64,000 nt of DNA from CAVYVZ01 sp963772065 (GCA_963772065.1 CAVYVZ010000003.1:1-64000); one strand, 5' to 3'. Numbered from the stretch's first letter, positions 1-9,647 are shown. Program-made: numbers and translations. The notes: generated by a model from the sequence alone, not told the origin.

Positions 1-465
1 CCAGCCTGGATAGATCGTGGTGAAGGTCACGCGGCCGGCGCCGTCCGTCGTCTGGATTCCACGCAGGAACGTCTGCGACGTCCCGTTGAAGCCAGGCTGT
101 GAGTACTGTGAGTAATGACCTTCGGCATCACACTGCCAGATGTCGACGATGGCGTTGGCGACGGCGGCGCAGTTGCTGGCGACATTCACGACCGTGATCG
201 TCAGCGAGACCGGGGTGCCGCTCTTTCCCTCGCGGATATCGCTGCGAATCAGATCGGTGAGCGACGGATACGGGCCGATCGTTTCACTCGGGGACACGGC
301 GCAGGCCGCGCCGGTGGCCGCCGCCGGTGTGGCCGTGGTGGTCGTGGATGTTGGCGACGTCGGTGAATTGCCGCACGCCGCTACCGCGCTGGCGGCCGCC
401 GCGCTCAGCATTCCAAGCGCCTCGCGCCTCGTGATCCTCGTCAGCTGCTCGTTCAACGGTGACAT
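1..465 (-). CDS. Intradiol ring-cleavage dioxygenase-like secreted lipoprotein (partial)
   Basis: The first 155 codons are present; the 3' end lies beyond the left edge. The start is ATG at 465, preceded by an AGGAGAG ribosome site. The N-terminus has RR at residues 13-14 (TRREALGM), an Ala-rich stretch and a cysteine in AVAACGN, so it looks like a Tat-type or lipoprotein export signal. After an STTTTATPAAA linker come ETIGPYPS, VDIWQCDAEGHYSQY and FLRGIQTTDGAGRVTFTTI. These match the conserved beta-sandwich of the protocatechuate 3,4-dioxygenase/catechol dioxygenase family, where Tyr and His residues bind non-heme Fe(III). The Tyr in GHY is a candidate ligand; the HxH ligands would lie outside the window. 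Exported members are common in soil bacteria and their substrate is often unknown. Family call firm, substrate unknown. Confidence 0.85.
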   Translation of the reverse strand, partial: MSPLNEQLTRITRREALGMLSAAAASAVAACGNSPTSPTSTTTTATPAAATGAACAVSPSETIGPYPSLTDLIRSDIREGKSGTPVSLTITVVNVASNCAAVANAIVDIWQCDAEGHYSQYSQPGFNGTSQTFLRGIQTTDGAGRVTFTTIYPGW

Positions 466-721
466 GTCTCTCCTTCCTGTGAAGAACCGTTCGTTCAGAG
501 CATTAGACCGGCAGGACGTTGGGGATCTTTGAAGCGTCTATGACAGAAGTGTGGCAGCGTGCCCCGCGGAGGCGCGTGACAACACGAGACAAGCTGTCCT
601 CGCGTCCTGCCCGCCGGACACGTCGTGTCGCCGCGGACGGACGGTCACGCATGCGTATGCGCGTTTCGCCGCGGCACATCCATTGCGTATCGTCAGCCGA
701 CCTGCCTTCGGAGGATCTGCT
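466..721. other. Divergent intergenic region, no gene seen
   Basis: This 256-base spacer separates the divergent dioxygenase-like and PEGA genes. Short open frames here are Arg-rich and lack ribosome sites, and I regard them as chance. It must hold both promoters, but no convincing -35/-10 pair stands out. Confidence 0.4.
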
Positions 722-1612
722 GTGGCACATCGCAAGCTCATGACGATCGCCTTTGCCGCGATCGTTGTTGGTTCGACGCTATGGCCTGACGCGGTGCACG
801 CGCAGCGGCGACGCGTCGTCGTTCGTCGCCCGCCCGTGCGGACATCGGTGTTCGTCGGCGTGCGGCCGTACGCCTACCGCCCCTACTACTACCGCCCATG
901 GTTTTACGACCCGTGGCTGCCGTACGGCTATCCGTACGGCTACCCGTACGGAGCCTATCAGCCGTACGGCTACTACGGACGCGGCTATGACGTTGCGGCG
1001 TCGCTGCGCCTGCAGGTGGAGCCGAACAATACCGAGGTGTTCATCGACGGCTACTGGGCCGGTGCCGTGGACGACTTCGACGGCTTCTTCCAGCGGCTTC
1101 ACTTGGAACCCGGCGAACACGATGTGGAGCTCTATCTCGAAGGGCACCGCAGCGTCCGCCAGAAGGTATATCTGCAGCCGAACGGCACGTTCCGCATCCG
1201 CCACACGATGGTGCCGCTGGGGCCCGGAGACACACCGCCTACTCGTCCAGTGGCTCCTGCAGGACCGCAGCCGCGCGATCGCTACGATGCATTCGGTCGC
1301 GGCCGCGAGCGAAGCGAGCGGCCGGAACCCCCAGAGCGTCGCGAACCGCCAGAGAGTCGCGAGCGCCCTGAGCGGCCCGAGCGAGGTGCGTTCGGAACGC
1401 TGGCCATCCGAGTCCAGCCCGGCGATGCGGAAGTACTGATCGATGGCGAATCGTGGGAAGCGCCAGACACCGCCGCGCGCCTGATCGTCGAGCTGCCGGA
1501 GGGCGAGCACCGGATCGAGGTGCACAAGGACGGCTTCGCGACCTACTCATCGTCGATTCGCGTTCGTCGCGGAGAAACGACGACCGTCAACGTCAGCCTC
1601 GCTCGGGAGTAG
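722..1612 (+). CDS. PEGA-domain surface/secreted protein with Tyr-Pro-Gly-rich linker
   Basis: I start at GTG 722 because GGAGG lies 8 bases upstream and the product then begins MAHRKLMTIAFAAIVVG, a good signal peptide ending VHAQ. An open frame runs back to 551 but that extension is Arg-rich and not signal-like. After the signal come a basic stretch (RRRVVVRRPPV), then a Tyr/Pro/Gly-rich run with YGYPYGYPYG, then two PEGA-like repeats: one around LRLQVEPNNTEVFIDGYW and one around LAIRVQPGDAEVLIDGESW, separated by an Arg/Glu/Pro linker. PEGA repeats are beta-rich modules on surface proteins; no enzymatic role is implied. Four bases separate it from the next gene, so the two are probably cotranscribed. 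Confidence 0.85.
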   Translation: MAHRKLMTIAFAAIVVGSTLWPDAVHAQRRRVVVRRPPVRTSVFVGVRPYAYRPYYYRPWFYDPWLPYGYPYGYPYGAYQPYGYYGRGYDVAASLRLQVEPNNTEVFIDGYWAGAVDDFDGFFQRLHLEPGEHDVELYLEGHRSVRQKVYLQPNGTFRIRHTMVPLGPGDTPPTRPVAPAGPQPRDRYDAFGRGRERSERPEPPERREPPESRERPERPERGAFGTLAIRVQPGDAEVLIDGESWEAPDTAARLIVELPEGEHRIEVHKDGFATYSSSIRVRRGETTTVNVSLARE

Positions 1613-1616
1613 AACC

Positions 1617-2225
1617 ATGACGCGATGCCTGCTCGCGATTGCATTGTGTGCGATCCCTCTCACCGCTGCGGCCCAGGGCACGGCGCCATCCGGCCCGCTG
1701 GTGCTTGAGCGCCTCGAGAACCACTTCATCGTCGCGCCTGATTTCAAGGTCACCGAAATCGACGGCGAGACCGGACAGCTGGCCGGCGGGTACGCCGGAT
1801 GGCTGGCGGAAGACATGCTGCTCGTGGGCGGCGCGCTGTACCGGCTGGTGAACGGTCCGAATGATGCGGAACTGACGTATGGCGGTGTGGTCGTCGGGTG
1901 GAGCACGCCGGCGGAACACCGGATCCAGTTCGGAGCGCGGGGTCTCGTTGGCGTCGGACGCTCCGAGCTCGGATTCGACGTGCCGCGGGTGGCGCGATTC
2001 GGGTCGCGGCGCGTCGCCGGCGTGTCAGCAGCGACGACGACCGTTCGCCTGCGCGGACGCGACGACTTCTTCGTCTTCGAGCCTCAGCTCACGCTGGCCA
2101 CCAAGCTGACCGAGCACCTCGGGATCACGTGGGGTGCGGGCTATCGGCTCACCGGCTACACAGAGTTCGCAGGCGACCGTCTGCGCGGCGTCACGGGGAG
2201 CGTAGCGCTGCAATGGACGCCATAG
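1617..2225 (+). CDS. Small exported outer-membrane-type protein, function unknown
   Basis: The 202-residue product starts MTRCLLAIALCAIPLTAAAQG, a clean signal peptide. The rest alternates hydrophobic and polar residues with many Gly (GGYAGW, YGGVVVGW, FGARGLVGVG, WGAGYRLTGY) and ends ALQWTP, consistent with a small beta-barrel or an outer-membrane-associated protein. It follows the PEGA gene by four bases, which suggests an operon and a shared envelope role. I do not recognise a named family. Confidence 0.7.
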   Translation: MTRCLLAIALCAIPLTAAAQGTAPSGPLVLERLENHFIVAPDFKVTEIDGETGQLAGGYAGWLAEDMLLVGGALYRLVNGPNDAELTYGGVVVGWSTPAEHRIQFGARGLVGVGRSELGFDVPRVARFGSRRVAGVSAATTTVRLRGRDDFFVFEPQLTLATKLTEHLGITWGAGYRLTGYTEFAGDRLRGVTGSVALQWTP

Positions 2226-2345
2226 ACTCGTAGTTCGTTGTTCGTAGTTCGTGGGTCGTCAAATCACCTGTACTTCGTTATCCGTTCAACGACCAACGAA
2301 GGACAAGTGATTTGCCGGACCACGGACTACGAACAACGGACAACG
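2226..2345. repeat. Intergenic inverted repeat with ACGAAC words
   Basis: The arm CAAATCAC at 2260-2267 pairs with GTGATTTG at 2307-2314, and further in TTCGTT pairs with AACGAA, giving a roughly 55-base interrupted hairpin. It is flanked by TAGTTCGTTGTTCGTAGTTCG on the left and ACTACGAACAACGG on the right. It sits between convergent genes, so it may act as a transcription stop for both, but there is no U-run. The same ACGAAC/GTTCGT words recur near 12.05, 34.1 and 37.38 kb. Confidence 0.6.
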
Positions 2346-2356
2346 ACTGCGTCAGC

Positions 2357-5300
2357 TCAGAAGTTCACTTTCACACCGAGTTGAATCTGTCGCTGATCGT
2401 ACGTCTGCGTAATCGTGCCGAATGCGGCCTGGCTGCGGTTGCCGTTCGGCGCGCGGAAGTTCGAGTGGTTGAGCAGGTTGAAGAACTCCGCGCGGAGCTC
2501 GACGCTGCCCGACGGCCACGGCATCACGATGCGCTTGCCGACCTGGAGATCGATCTGCCAGAACATCGGTCCGTGCACGCTGTTCCGCTCGGCGTTGCCG
2601 AACGGCTGGCTGGGATCGGTCGGCAGCTGCACCGCGGCGGGGTCGAACCAGGCCTGGACCGTGCGGTTGGCCGCGTACGGATCGCCGACGACGTTGGGGC
2701 GGTAGTTGTTGGCACCCCGGAAGTCCTGTGCGATGCCTGACACCTGGAACGCGGCGCCCGGCGCGTAGGTGAACGTCACACGCTCACCCGCGGCGATCGA
2801 GTTGATCCCGGCAACCTGCCAGCCTCCGAGGAGCGGGCCCTGGAACGGCAGGTCCCAGACGAAGCTCGTCGTGCTGTTGTACGGCTGGTGGTACGCCGAG
2901 AGTCCGAAGTCGGCGTCCATGTTGTAGAAATCCTGCGGGGCCGGGAAGTTGCCATTCGGGTTCTCCAGCGAGCCGGCGCCGTTGTCCTTCGTCTGCGAGA
3001 GCGTCAGCGAGCTGAGGATCGAAAGGCCGCGGCGCATCCGCCAGTCGAATTTCGTCTGCAGCGCGTGGTAGCGCGACTTCCCGCCATTGAACGAATAGGT
3101 GATATCGGCCCAGTCGGCGATCGGCCGGCGCGCCTGCAGCGGGAGGGAGCCCGCCGAGTTGTTCGGCCGCGCCTGGTTGAAGTTGGCGAACAGCAGCATG
3201 TCGTCTGCCCGGTTCCCGACGTACGCCACGTCGACGATCATGTTCTCGCCCAATTCGCGCTGCACGGAGATGAACCAGCTCTGCACGCTGCTCGAGTGGT
3301 AATCGCTTGGCATGTACGTGATGTTCGCGGTCAGCGGGTTGAACCGCGACGGATCGGTCAGGCCGCCAGGATAACCCTGCTCGGTCACCCTGAACGCCGG
3401 ATCGAGCGCGTTCGTCTGATTGACGACGGCATTGATGACCTGCGGGCCGTTGATCGGCAGCACGTTGGCACCGCCCGCCCGGTGGAAGTGCACGTAGCTC
3501 ATGCCGTAGCCGCCGCGGATGACGGTACGCGGCGTGAGCGTGTACGCCAGGCCGAGCCGCGGTCCGACGTTGTTGCGGTCCGGCTTCAACGTGGAACGCT
3601 CCTCGAGCGAGCCGTCGCGAGCCGGAACCATCTGCCTGGTCGCCGGATCCCAGTTGGTGAGTATGTTGTCCCGCTCGACCCACGGCGTAGCGTACTCGTA
3701 GCGCAGGCCCAGGTTCAGCGTCAGCTTGTCGTTCACGCGCCAGTCGTCCTGCATGTACAGGAAATGCATGTTCTGCCGCAGGTTCGCAATCAGGATGTTG
3801 CTCAGCGCGTACTGGCTGCGCAGGCCAAGCAGGAAGTCGGCGATGTTATAGAGCGTGTTGTTGCCCGTCACGCCGGGAGCGCGAGTGGACTGATCTGTTG
3901 TACGTGTCGCGGCCGTACAGCGGGTTTACGTCCTGCACTTCGGTCTGGACGTGCTGGAACTCGTACCCGCTCTTAATCGAGTGGCGCCCGGCGAGCCACG
4001 TGTAGTTCACTTTGGGGTTGTAGACCGTCGGGTACTGCCACTGCGGGTTCGTCGCTTGCCGGCCGAGCTCCGACAGACCCGTCATGATTTGTGTCGGCAG
4101 TCCACCAGAGACGCGTGGATCGTTCGGCAGCCCCGTGATTCCGAACGCGTCCGCGGCGGATGGCTGTCCAAGCGCGACGGGGTTCTTTCCCGCCTGCGTG
4201 GCCGACCATCCGAATCGCACCTCGAGGAGCGACGCGGCGCCGGGCATGTACGTCGCCCCCGTCGCCAGCTGCTTGTTGGTGACGTACGTCTGACCGTTGC
4301 CGCCGCCGCCCGAGGGCAGCGGAATCGGCGGCTGGTCCTCGATGTCCACGTCGCGATATCCATAGCGGCCGAAGGCGCTCAGCTTCGGGCTGAACGTCAC
4401 GTCGACCTTGCCGCCCATCTTGTCCGTGACGTTCTCGAACTCCTGCAGGATGACGAAGTTGTTCGACGCCAGATTGTTCGTGGGCGCCGGCAGGGCGCTC
4501 ATCACGCGGCGCGCGAACGCGGTCATCGGCACGGGCGTGCCCGGCTGATAGATTTCGCCGTTGAACGGATTGCGCACCGGCACCGTGAAGACTCCTTGTG
4601 CCTGCGCCTGCGTCGGGATGCTCGAGGGGGTCGCCTGCCCGCGCTTCTGCCGCAGCCCTTCGTAGTCGGCGAAGAAGAACGCGCGGTTGCGGACGATCGG
4701 GCCGCCGAAGACGCCGCCGAACTGATTGCGCTCGAGCGGCGGCTTTTCACCGGAGGCTGGCTTGAAGAAACCCGTGGCGTTCAGCGACGTATCGCGGAAG
4801 AACTCCCATGCGCTTCCCTTGTACCGGTTGGTGCCGCTCGCGTACGCGACGTTGATCGTGGCACCGCCCGAGCGGCCGTACTCGGCGCTCATGTTGTTGG
4901 TGACGACCTTGAACTCGGCGACCGCGTCGGGAGGCGGCTGCATCACCTGGTTGGAGAAGCCCTGATTGCTCGTCCCGTACGCGTTGTTGTCGACGCCGTC
5001 GATCAGGAAATTGTTGAAGGTGCTGCGCAGACCATTGACGTTGAACGATCCTTCCCGCGGCGTGAGGCCGCCGGTGCCGATGGACGAGAGCCGGACGCCG
5101 GTCGTCAGCAGCGCCAGCGTCGAGTACTCGCGGCCGTTGAGCGGCAGGGCACGGGTTTGTTCGCCGGTGATGACCTGGCCGCGCTGGCTCGTGTCGGTCT
5201 CCAGGCGTGTGGCGGCCGCCGTCACTTCCACTTTCTCGGTGATCGCACCCACCTGCAGCGTGAGGTCCACGCGCTGGCGCGTGCCGACGGCGAGTTGCAC

Positions 5301-5573
5301 GTTCTCCGTGAGAGCCACCGAGAACCCGTCCTTCTCCGCCGTGACGACGTAGGTGCCGATGCGAACCGTGAAGAACTCATAGTTCCCGTTGGTATCCGTC
5401 GTACGCGACTGGCTGACCCCGGTTTCCGAGTTCGTGATCGTGACCGTCGCGCCGCCGATCACCGCGCCGGAGTTGTCGCGGATCGTGCCGAGCAACGAGG
5501 ACGTTTCGAACTGCGCGCGCGCCGGCGCGGCGTAAAGCGCGATCGCGATGAGAACGACGAAAATTCTTGGCAT
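2357..5573 (-). CDS. Oar-like TonB-dependent receptor 1 (frameshifted)
   Basis: This outer-membrane receptor of about 1,070 residues is read in two frames: 5573 to about 3885, then about 3890 to 2357. The first piece runs from a signal peptide (MPRIFVVLIAIALYAAPARAQ) through a carboxypeptidase-regulatory domain (GTIRDNSGAVIGGATVTI) and plug (ALPLNGREYSTLALLTTGV) into the barrel. The second continues at NNTLYNIADFLLGLRSQYA and ends IQLGVKVNF, with the terminal Phe expected for BAM-assembled barrels. The break equals one extra base. The open frame extends to 5696, but that part is translated repeat DNA, so I start at 5573 (5585 is also possible). No SusD-like gene is adjacent. Substrate unknown. 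Confidence 0.85.
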
Positions 5574-5639
5574 GAGTGGCACCATAGCAACCAGGGGTGT
5601 CCGCGATACATCGGTTGCGAAACGGGAGTGTAACGCTAA

Positions 5640-5960
5640 CGCGAGGTCAAAGGTCAAAGGGCAAAGGTCAAAAGTAAGGTCAAAGGTCAAGGTCAAAGGT
5701 CAAGGTCAAAGGTCAAGGTCAAAGGTCAAGGTCAAAGGTCAAGGTCAAAGGTCAAGGTCAAGGGGTACGTCAAGGTCCAGGTCCGGGCAAAGATATGGGT
5801 CTGATCAAAAGGCGGACGACAGTCCTCACACTGACGTGCGACGTTGACTTGGACCTAGACCTAGAACCTAGACTACCTAGACCTAGAACCTAGACCTAGA
5901 CCTAGACCTAGACCTAAGACCCTTACTTTTGACCTTTGACCTTTGACCTTTGACCTTTAG
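5640..5960. repeat. Repeat-filled spacer: GGTCAAA, GACCTA and TTTGACC arrays forming a large inverted repeat
   Basis: The spacer between receptor 1 and the MFS gene (5574-5960) holds no gene that I can support. Six perfect tandem copies of the 13-mer GGTCAAAGGTCAA occupy 5678-5755. A GACCTA hexamer array fills about 5852-5919, and a TTTGACC heptamer array fills about 5927-5960. The segment about 5644-5681 is nearly the reverse complement of about 5918-5955, both containing AGTAAGG or its complement, so the whole spacer can fold back on itself. Open frames here encode only low-complexity peptide (KVKGQRSKVKG type). Confidence 0.9.
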
Positions 5961-7457
5961 ATGGTGAGCACGAAGCGTCGGCGGTGGATCACAGCCGGGT
6001 TGCTGCTGGGGATGAGCCTGGGCGCGCTCGAAGCCACCGTCGTCAGTACCGCGATGCCCACGGTCATCGCGACGCTGGGCGGGCTCGCGCATTACAGCTG
6101 GGTGTTCTCGGCGTACCTGCTGACGTCGACCGCGTCCGTGCCGATCTGGGGGCGGTTGTCCGACCTGTATGGCCGGCGGCGGCTGTATCTCGCCGGCATC
6201 GCGATTTTCCTCGTCGGCTCCGCGGCCTGCGGCGCGGCGGAGTCGATGACGCAGCTCATTCTGTTTCGCGCCTTCCAGGGCCTGGGCGCGGGCGCGATCA
6301 TCCCGCTCGGGATGACGATCGTCGGCGAGCTCTATGCGGTGGAGGAGCGCGCACGAACGCAGGCGCTCTTCAGCGGGGTGTGGGGCGTCGCGTCCATCGC
6401 GGGACCTCTCGTCGGCGGCTACACCACCGATGTGCTGTCCTGGCGATGGGTGTTCTTCGTCAACATCCCGTTCGGGGTGATCGGCATGGCGGTCATCGCG
6501 ATGGCGTATCCGCGGCCGCAGAGGGTTACCGCGGCGCCCGTTGACTGGCCGGGCGCGGCGCTGCTCTTTGGCAGCGTGACGGCTCTCCTCATTGCGTTGA
6601 GCGGGCTCACCGCCGGAATGGCCGCATGGCTCGCCGCGGCGGCCGGGCTCGGCGGCGCGTTCGTGGCCGTCGAGCGGCGCGCGGTCGAGCCGATTCTGCC
6701 GCTCGATCTGTTCCACGATCGCGTGGTCTCGCGCACGCTGCTCGTGACCTTTCTCGTTGGAACGGCGATGTTCGGCGCCATCGCGTTCATGCCGCTCTTC
6801 GTCCAGGCGGTAATGGGCGGAACGGCCACCGAGGCCGGGACGACGCTCACGCCGTTGTTTCTGGGATGGGTGCTCGCGTCGATAGCAGGCGCGCGGCTCT
6901 CGGTGCGGAGCGGCTACCGCCGCGTCACGAGCGCGGGCGTGGCCCTGATCGCGGTCGGCTTCGCGGCGCTGGCGTGGATGGGCGCGGACGCCACGCGCGG
7001 CGCCCTGCTTGGCGATGCGCTCGTGCTCGGATGCGGCATGGGACTCTCGATGCTGGCGCTCCTGCTCGCGATCCAGCACGGCGTGGATCGCGCGCGGCTG
7101 GGTCTGGCCACGTCGATGAACCAGTTCGCCCGCAGCATCGGAGCCGCGGTCGGCGTCGCGATCATGGGCGCGCTGCTGGCGCGATCGATGTCCGGACTCG
7201 ATCTGCCGGGAGGCGCGCATGGGCTCGCCGCCGGGTCGCTGAAGCTCGAAGGCGCGGCGCGCCTGCAGCTCGCCGGCGCATTGCGACAGGTGTTTGCGCT
7301 CGGAACCGCGATGACCCTGCTCGGGCTGGCCGCCTGCGCCCTGCTGCCCCGCGTCGATTTCACGCGCGGCGTGCCGCGTGGCGCGGGCGAACAGCTGATT
7401 GAAGCCGAGATGACCACCCTCGAACCCCGAGATGAACCCGAGTGCGTCGAGCGCTAG
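5961..7457 (+). CDS. MFS multidrug efflux transporter, DHA2 (EmrB/QacA) family
   Basis: The 498-residue membrane protein begins MVSTKRRRWITAGLLLGMSLGALEATVVSTAMPT; the ALxxTVVSTAMPT segment in helix 1 is typical of the 14-helix DHA2 drug:H+ antiporters. Motif A is visible as GRLSDLYGRRRLYLAG and motif C lies near GVASIAGPLVGGYTTD, followed by WRWVFFVNIPFGV. The hydrophobicity fits 14 helices. ATG 5961 follows the TTTGACC array directly with no Shine-Dalgarno, which is odd, but no better start exists before helix 1. The drug substrate cannot be told. Confidence 0.9.
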   Translation: MVSTKRRRWITAGLLLGMSLGALEATVVSTAMPTVIATLGGLAHYSWVFSAYLLTSTASVPIWGRLSDLYGRRRLYLAGIAIFLVGSAACGAAESMTQLILFRAFQGLGAGAIIPLGMTIVGELYAVEERARTQALFSGVWGVASIAGPLVGGYTTDVLSWRWVFFVNIPFGVIGMAVIAMAYPRPQRVTAAPVDWPGAALLFGSVTALLIALSGLTAGMAAWLAAAAGLGGAFVAVERRAVEPILPLDLFHDRVVSRTLLVTFLVGTAMFGAIAFMPLFVQAVMGGTATEAGTTLTPLFLGWVLASIAGARLSVRSGYRRVTSAGVALIAVGFAALAWMGADATRGALLGDALVLGCGMGLSMLALLLAIQHGVDRARLGLATSMNQFARSIGAAVGVAIMGALLARSMSGLDLPGGAHGLAAGSLKLEGAARLQLAGALRQVFALGTAMTLLGLAACALLPRVDFTRGVPRGAGEQLIEAEMTTLEPRDEPECVER

Positions 7458-7468
7458 CCCTAGCCGCT

Positions 7469-7516
7469 GTTCAGAGTAGGTGTTCAGAGTAGGTACTCTG
7501 AACTGGTACTCTGAAC
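7469..7516. terminator. Double hairpin between convergent genes
   Basis: GTTCAGAGTA at 7482-7491 is followed by GG and its exact complement TACTCTGAAC (7494-7503). An additional direct copy lies on each side (7469-7478 and 7507-7516). Two copies in each orientation between convergent stop codons suggest a bidirectional terminator, though no T-run follows. Confidence 0.65.
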
Positions 7517-7539
7517 TGAACAGAACAGAGTCGGTGCAA

Positions 7540-8721
7540 TCAGACAGTCGACGCTTCCAATGCGCTGTGACGGGCGATCAGATCCAGTCCCTCGCGAAGG
7601 TCGTCGACGAGATCGGCGGCGTTCTCACAGCCGGGTGACAGGCGGACGAGTGTATCCGAGAGTCCCAGGGCGGCACGTGTCGCGGGCGGAATCGACGCGT
7701 GCGTCATCCTCGCAGGATGCGAGATGAGCGACTTCACACCGCCCAGGCTCTCGCCGAGCGCGAAGTAGCGCCGGTCCGAGACGAAGCGGGTCACGCCCTC
7801 GACGGTCGCATCGAGCTCGCACGACACCATTCCGCCGAATCCGGTCATCTGCTTCTTCGCGATCTCATGGCCTGGGTGATCTGGAAGGCCGGGATAGTAC
7901 ACGCGCGTGACGACGGGATGTTCGGCCAGCGCTCGCGCCACGGCGTGCGCGTTTTCGGCGTGCCGCTGCATCCGCAGCTCGAGCGTCTTGATCCCGCGCA
8001 GCGTGAGCCAGCAGTCGAACGGACCGGGCACCGCGCCGGTGGCGTTCTGAAGGAACTTCACCGGCTCGAACACGGCGGGATCCTTCGCCAGCACGGCACC
8101 CTGAATCAGGTCCGAATGCCCGGCGAGGTATTTCGTCACGCTGTGAACGACCAGGTCGGCTCCGAGCGTGAACGGCTGCTGGAAGCAGGGGGTCGCGAAC
8201 GTGTTGTCGACCGCGACGAGGGCGCCCGCGGCATGCGCGAGCGCGGCCACCGCCGCAATGTCGCAGACCAGCAGCCGCGGGTTCGTCGGTGATTCGATCC
8301 AGACGAGGCGCGTGCGCGGCGTCAGCGCCGCTCGCAGCGCGGCGGCGTCCGAGAACTCGACCTGCCGCACGACGACGCCGATCGCTGCGTATACCTTCGT
8401 CAGCAGGCGATACGTGCCGCCGTACACGTCGCGGCCGATGAGCACCTCGTCACCGGGCCGCAGGTAGGCCTGCATGACCGCGTTCTCGGCCGCCAGTCCC
8501 GATGCGAACACCGCCCCATGCCCGACGCCCTCGAGGCCGGCGAGCACCTGCTCGAGCCGCTGGCGTGTCGGGTTGTTCGTCCGTGCGTAGTCGAAGCCCC
8601 GGTGGACACCCGGCTCGTCCTGATCGAACGTCGACGTCTGGAAGATCGGCGCAACCAGCGCGCCGGTCTCAGGCTCCGACGGCTGCGCCGCGTGGATCGT
8701 GCGTGTGGCGAAGTGCATCAT
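7540..8721 (-). CDS. PLP-dependent trans-sulfuration enzyme (cystathionine gamma-synthase/lyase, MetB-like)
   Basis: The 393-residue cytosolic enzyme of the Cys/Met metabolism PLP family makes or breaks cystathionine-type C-S bonds. Visible motifs are the substrate loop YARTNNPTRQRLEQVLAGLEG, SGLAAENAV, the cofactor-side WIESPTNP and VAVDNTF, and HSVTKYLAGHSD, where Lys is the Schiff-base lysine. GGAG lies 5 bases before ATG 8721. Its first 53 bases overlap the end of the aspartokinase reading frame, so the two are translationally linked and share the upstream SAM-I riboswitch. That places it in methionine synthesis (metB or an acylhomoserine sulfhydrylase such as metZ); sequence alone does not separate these. 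Confidence 0.9.
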   Translation of the reverse strand: MMHFATRTIHAAQPSEPETGALVAPIFQTSTFDQDEPGVHRGFDYARTNNPTRQRLEQVLAGLEGVGHGAVFASGLAAENAVMQAYLRPGDEVLIGRDVYGGTYRLLTKVYAAIGVVVRQVEFSDAAALRAALTPRTRLVWIESPTNPRLLVCDIAAVAALAHAAGALVAVDNTFATPCFQQPFTLGADLVVHSVTKYLAGHSDLIQGAVLAKDPAVFEPVKFLQNATGAVPGPFDCWLTLRGIKTLELRMQRHAENAHAVARALAEHPVVTRVYYPGLPDHPGHEIAKKQMTGFGGMVSCELDATVEGVTRFVSDRRYFALGESLGGVKSLISHPARMTHASIPPATRAALGLSDTLVRLSPGCENAADLVDDLREGLDLIARHSALEASTV

Positions 8722-9452
8722 CAGTCTCCGAAATGATGGTGTGTCGTGGATCGTCTGCAGCGCGGATGATGAGCGTCAGCCGGGCGCGGCGTCCCGCCTC
8801 GAGCGCGTCGGCCTGCACCAGGTCGCACCCCTCGGCGGCCATCTGCAGCGCGCGGTGATAGTCGATGACCGGAAGGTGCTCCGCCTGCGCGTCGCGATTG
8901 GGATCGGCGGTGAAGTAGCCGGGTACATCCTTGACTAGCTCGCATCGATCGGCCTGGATGGCCGCGGCGATCGCGACGGCGCTCAGGTCGGAGCCGCCGC
9001 GTCCGAGGGTCACGACCTGGCCGGCGTCGCCCGAGGCCAGGAAGCCCGGCGCCACCACGACGTCGTGCTCTTCGAGCGCGGAGCGGAGCGGCGCGGGGTC
9101 GATGTCGAGCCGGTCGATACGACGGATCCCGGTCTGGTGCACGTCGAGCGCCGCGGCGCGAACGCCGAGCGCCTGCAGGCACAGCGCGAGCATCGCGGCG
9201 GATTCTGATCTCGCCGGTCGACCAGAGCAGATCGAGCGTCGAACGTTCCGGCTCGGTGGCGACCGACTTCGCCAGCGAGAGGAGCTCGTCGGTCTCGCCG
9301 AATCGCGCGGAGACGACCACGATGAGCCGCATCCGGGCGTCGGTGCGCAGCCGATCGCGAATGAGGCGTGCGTACGCGCGATACGAGGGCAGGTCCCTGA
9401 GGACCGATCCTCCCAGCTTCAACACAGTCGTTCTCGGAGCGGTGATGCTCAT
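8669..9452 (-). CDS. Aspartokinase-type amino-acid kinase lacking ACT domains (one frameshift)
   Basis: The frame opens at ATG 9452 with VLKLGGSVL, the AAK-family lysine/glycine motif, then VVVVSARFGETDELL. Near 9208 (AGAATCC) one extra base breaks the frame. Dropping it gives STGEIRSAAMLALCLQALG, which then reads TLGRGGSDLSAVAIAAAI and DVPGYFTADPN, classic aspartokinase signatures. The repaired protein is about 260 residues and stops just after the kinase domain; the two regulatory ACT domains of usual LysC/ThrA enzymes are absent. Reaction in the family: ATP-dependent phosphorylation of aspartate, the first step toward homoserine and methionine. It lies directly under the SAM-I riboswitch, so control may be at the RNA level instead of by allostery. 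Confidence 0.85.
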
Positions 9453-9547
9453 CGCGCAAAACCTTCACACGCGGGCCTGGCCCGTGACTCGAACGGTACG
9501 CTTCGGGAGCTTGAGAACAGGATTGGCTGGTGTCAGCCGACCAGGTT

Positions 9548-9647
9548 CTTATCTCTCCCCACCCTGGGGCAGGAGTTAGCACCTTGGCACTCGCGGCCAG
9601 GTTGCTGTGGCATCGTCGGGCCTGTTCCCTCAGCCACTCTTGATAAG
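9548..9647 (-). promoter_or_regulatory. SAM-I (S-box) riboswitch
   Basis: Read on the minus strand, the element opens CTTATCAAGAGTGGCTGAGG, continues GAACAGGCCCGACGATGCCACAGC with AACC, then GGTGCTAACTCCTGCC, and closes GAGATAAG. P1 pairs CTTATC (9642-9647) with GATAAG (9548-9553). The order and wording match the S-adenosylmethionine class I consensus. It lies about 95 bases upstream of the aspartokinase start. Downstream are GGCTG/CAGCC and CGGGCC/GGCCCG hairpins; with no U-run, control by access to the ribosome site looks more likely than termination, but that is inference. Confidence 0.93.

Noticed and set aside
3951..5633. A 560-codon plus-strand frame opposite receptor 1
   Set aside because: Antisense to the receptor barrel; the peptide is Arg/Glu/His-rich and has no domain.
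5678..5755. CRISPR-like array
   Set aside because: The 13-base units are directly tandem with no unique spacers, and no cas gene is present in the window.
5548..5847. A 99-codon plus-strand ORF rich in KVKGQGQRS
   Set aside because: It is translated repeat DNA, has no ribosome site, and overlaps the receptor-1 start.
5883..7220. A 445-codon minus-strand frame opposite the MFS gene
   Set aside because: The real transporter has clear helices and motif A on the plus strand. This frame is His/Arg-rich and runs into translated GACCTA repeats.
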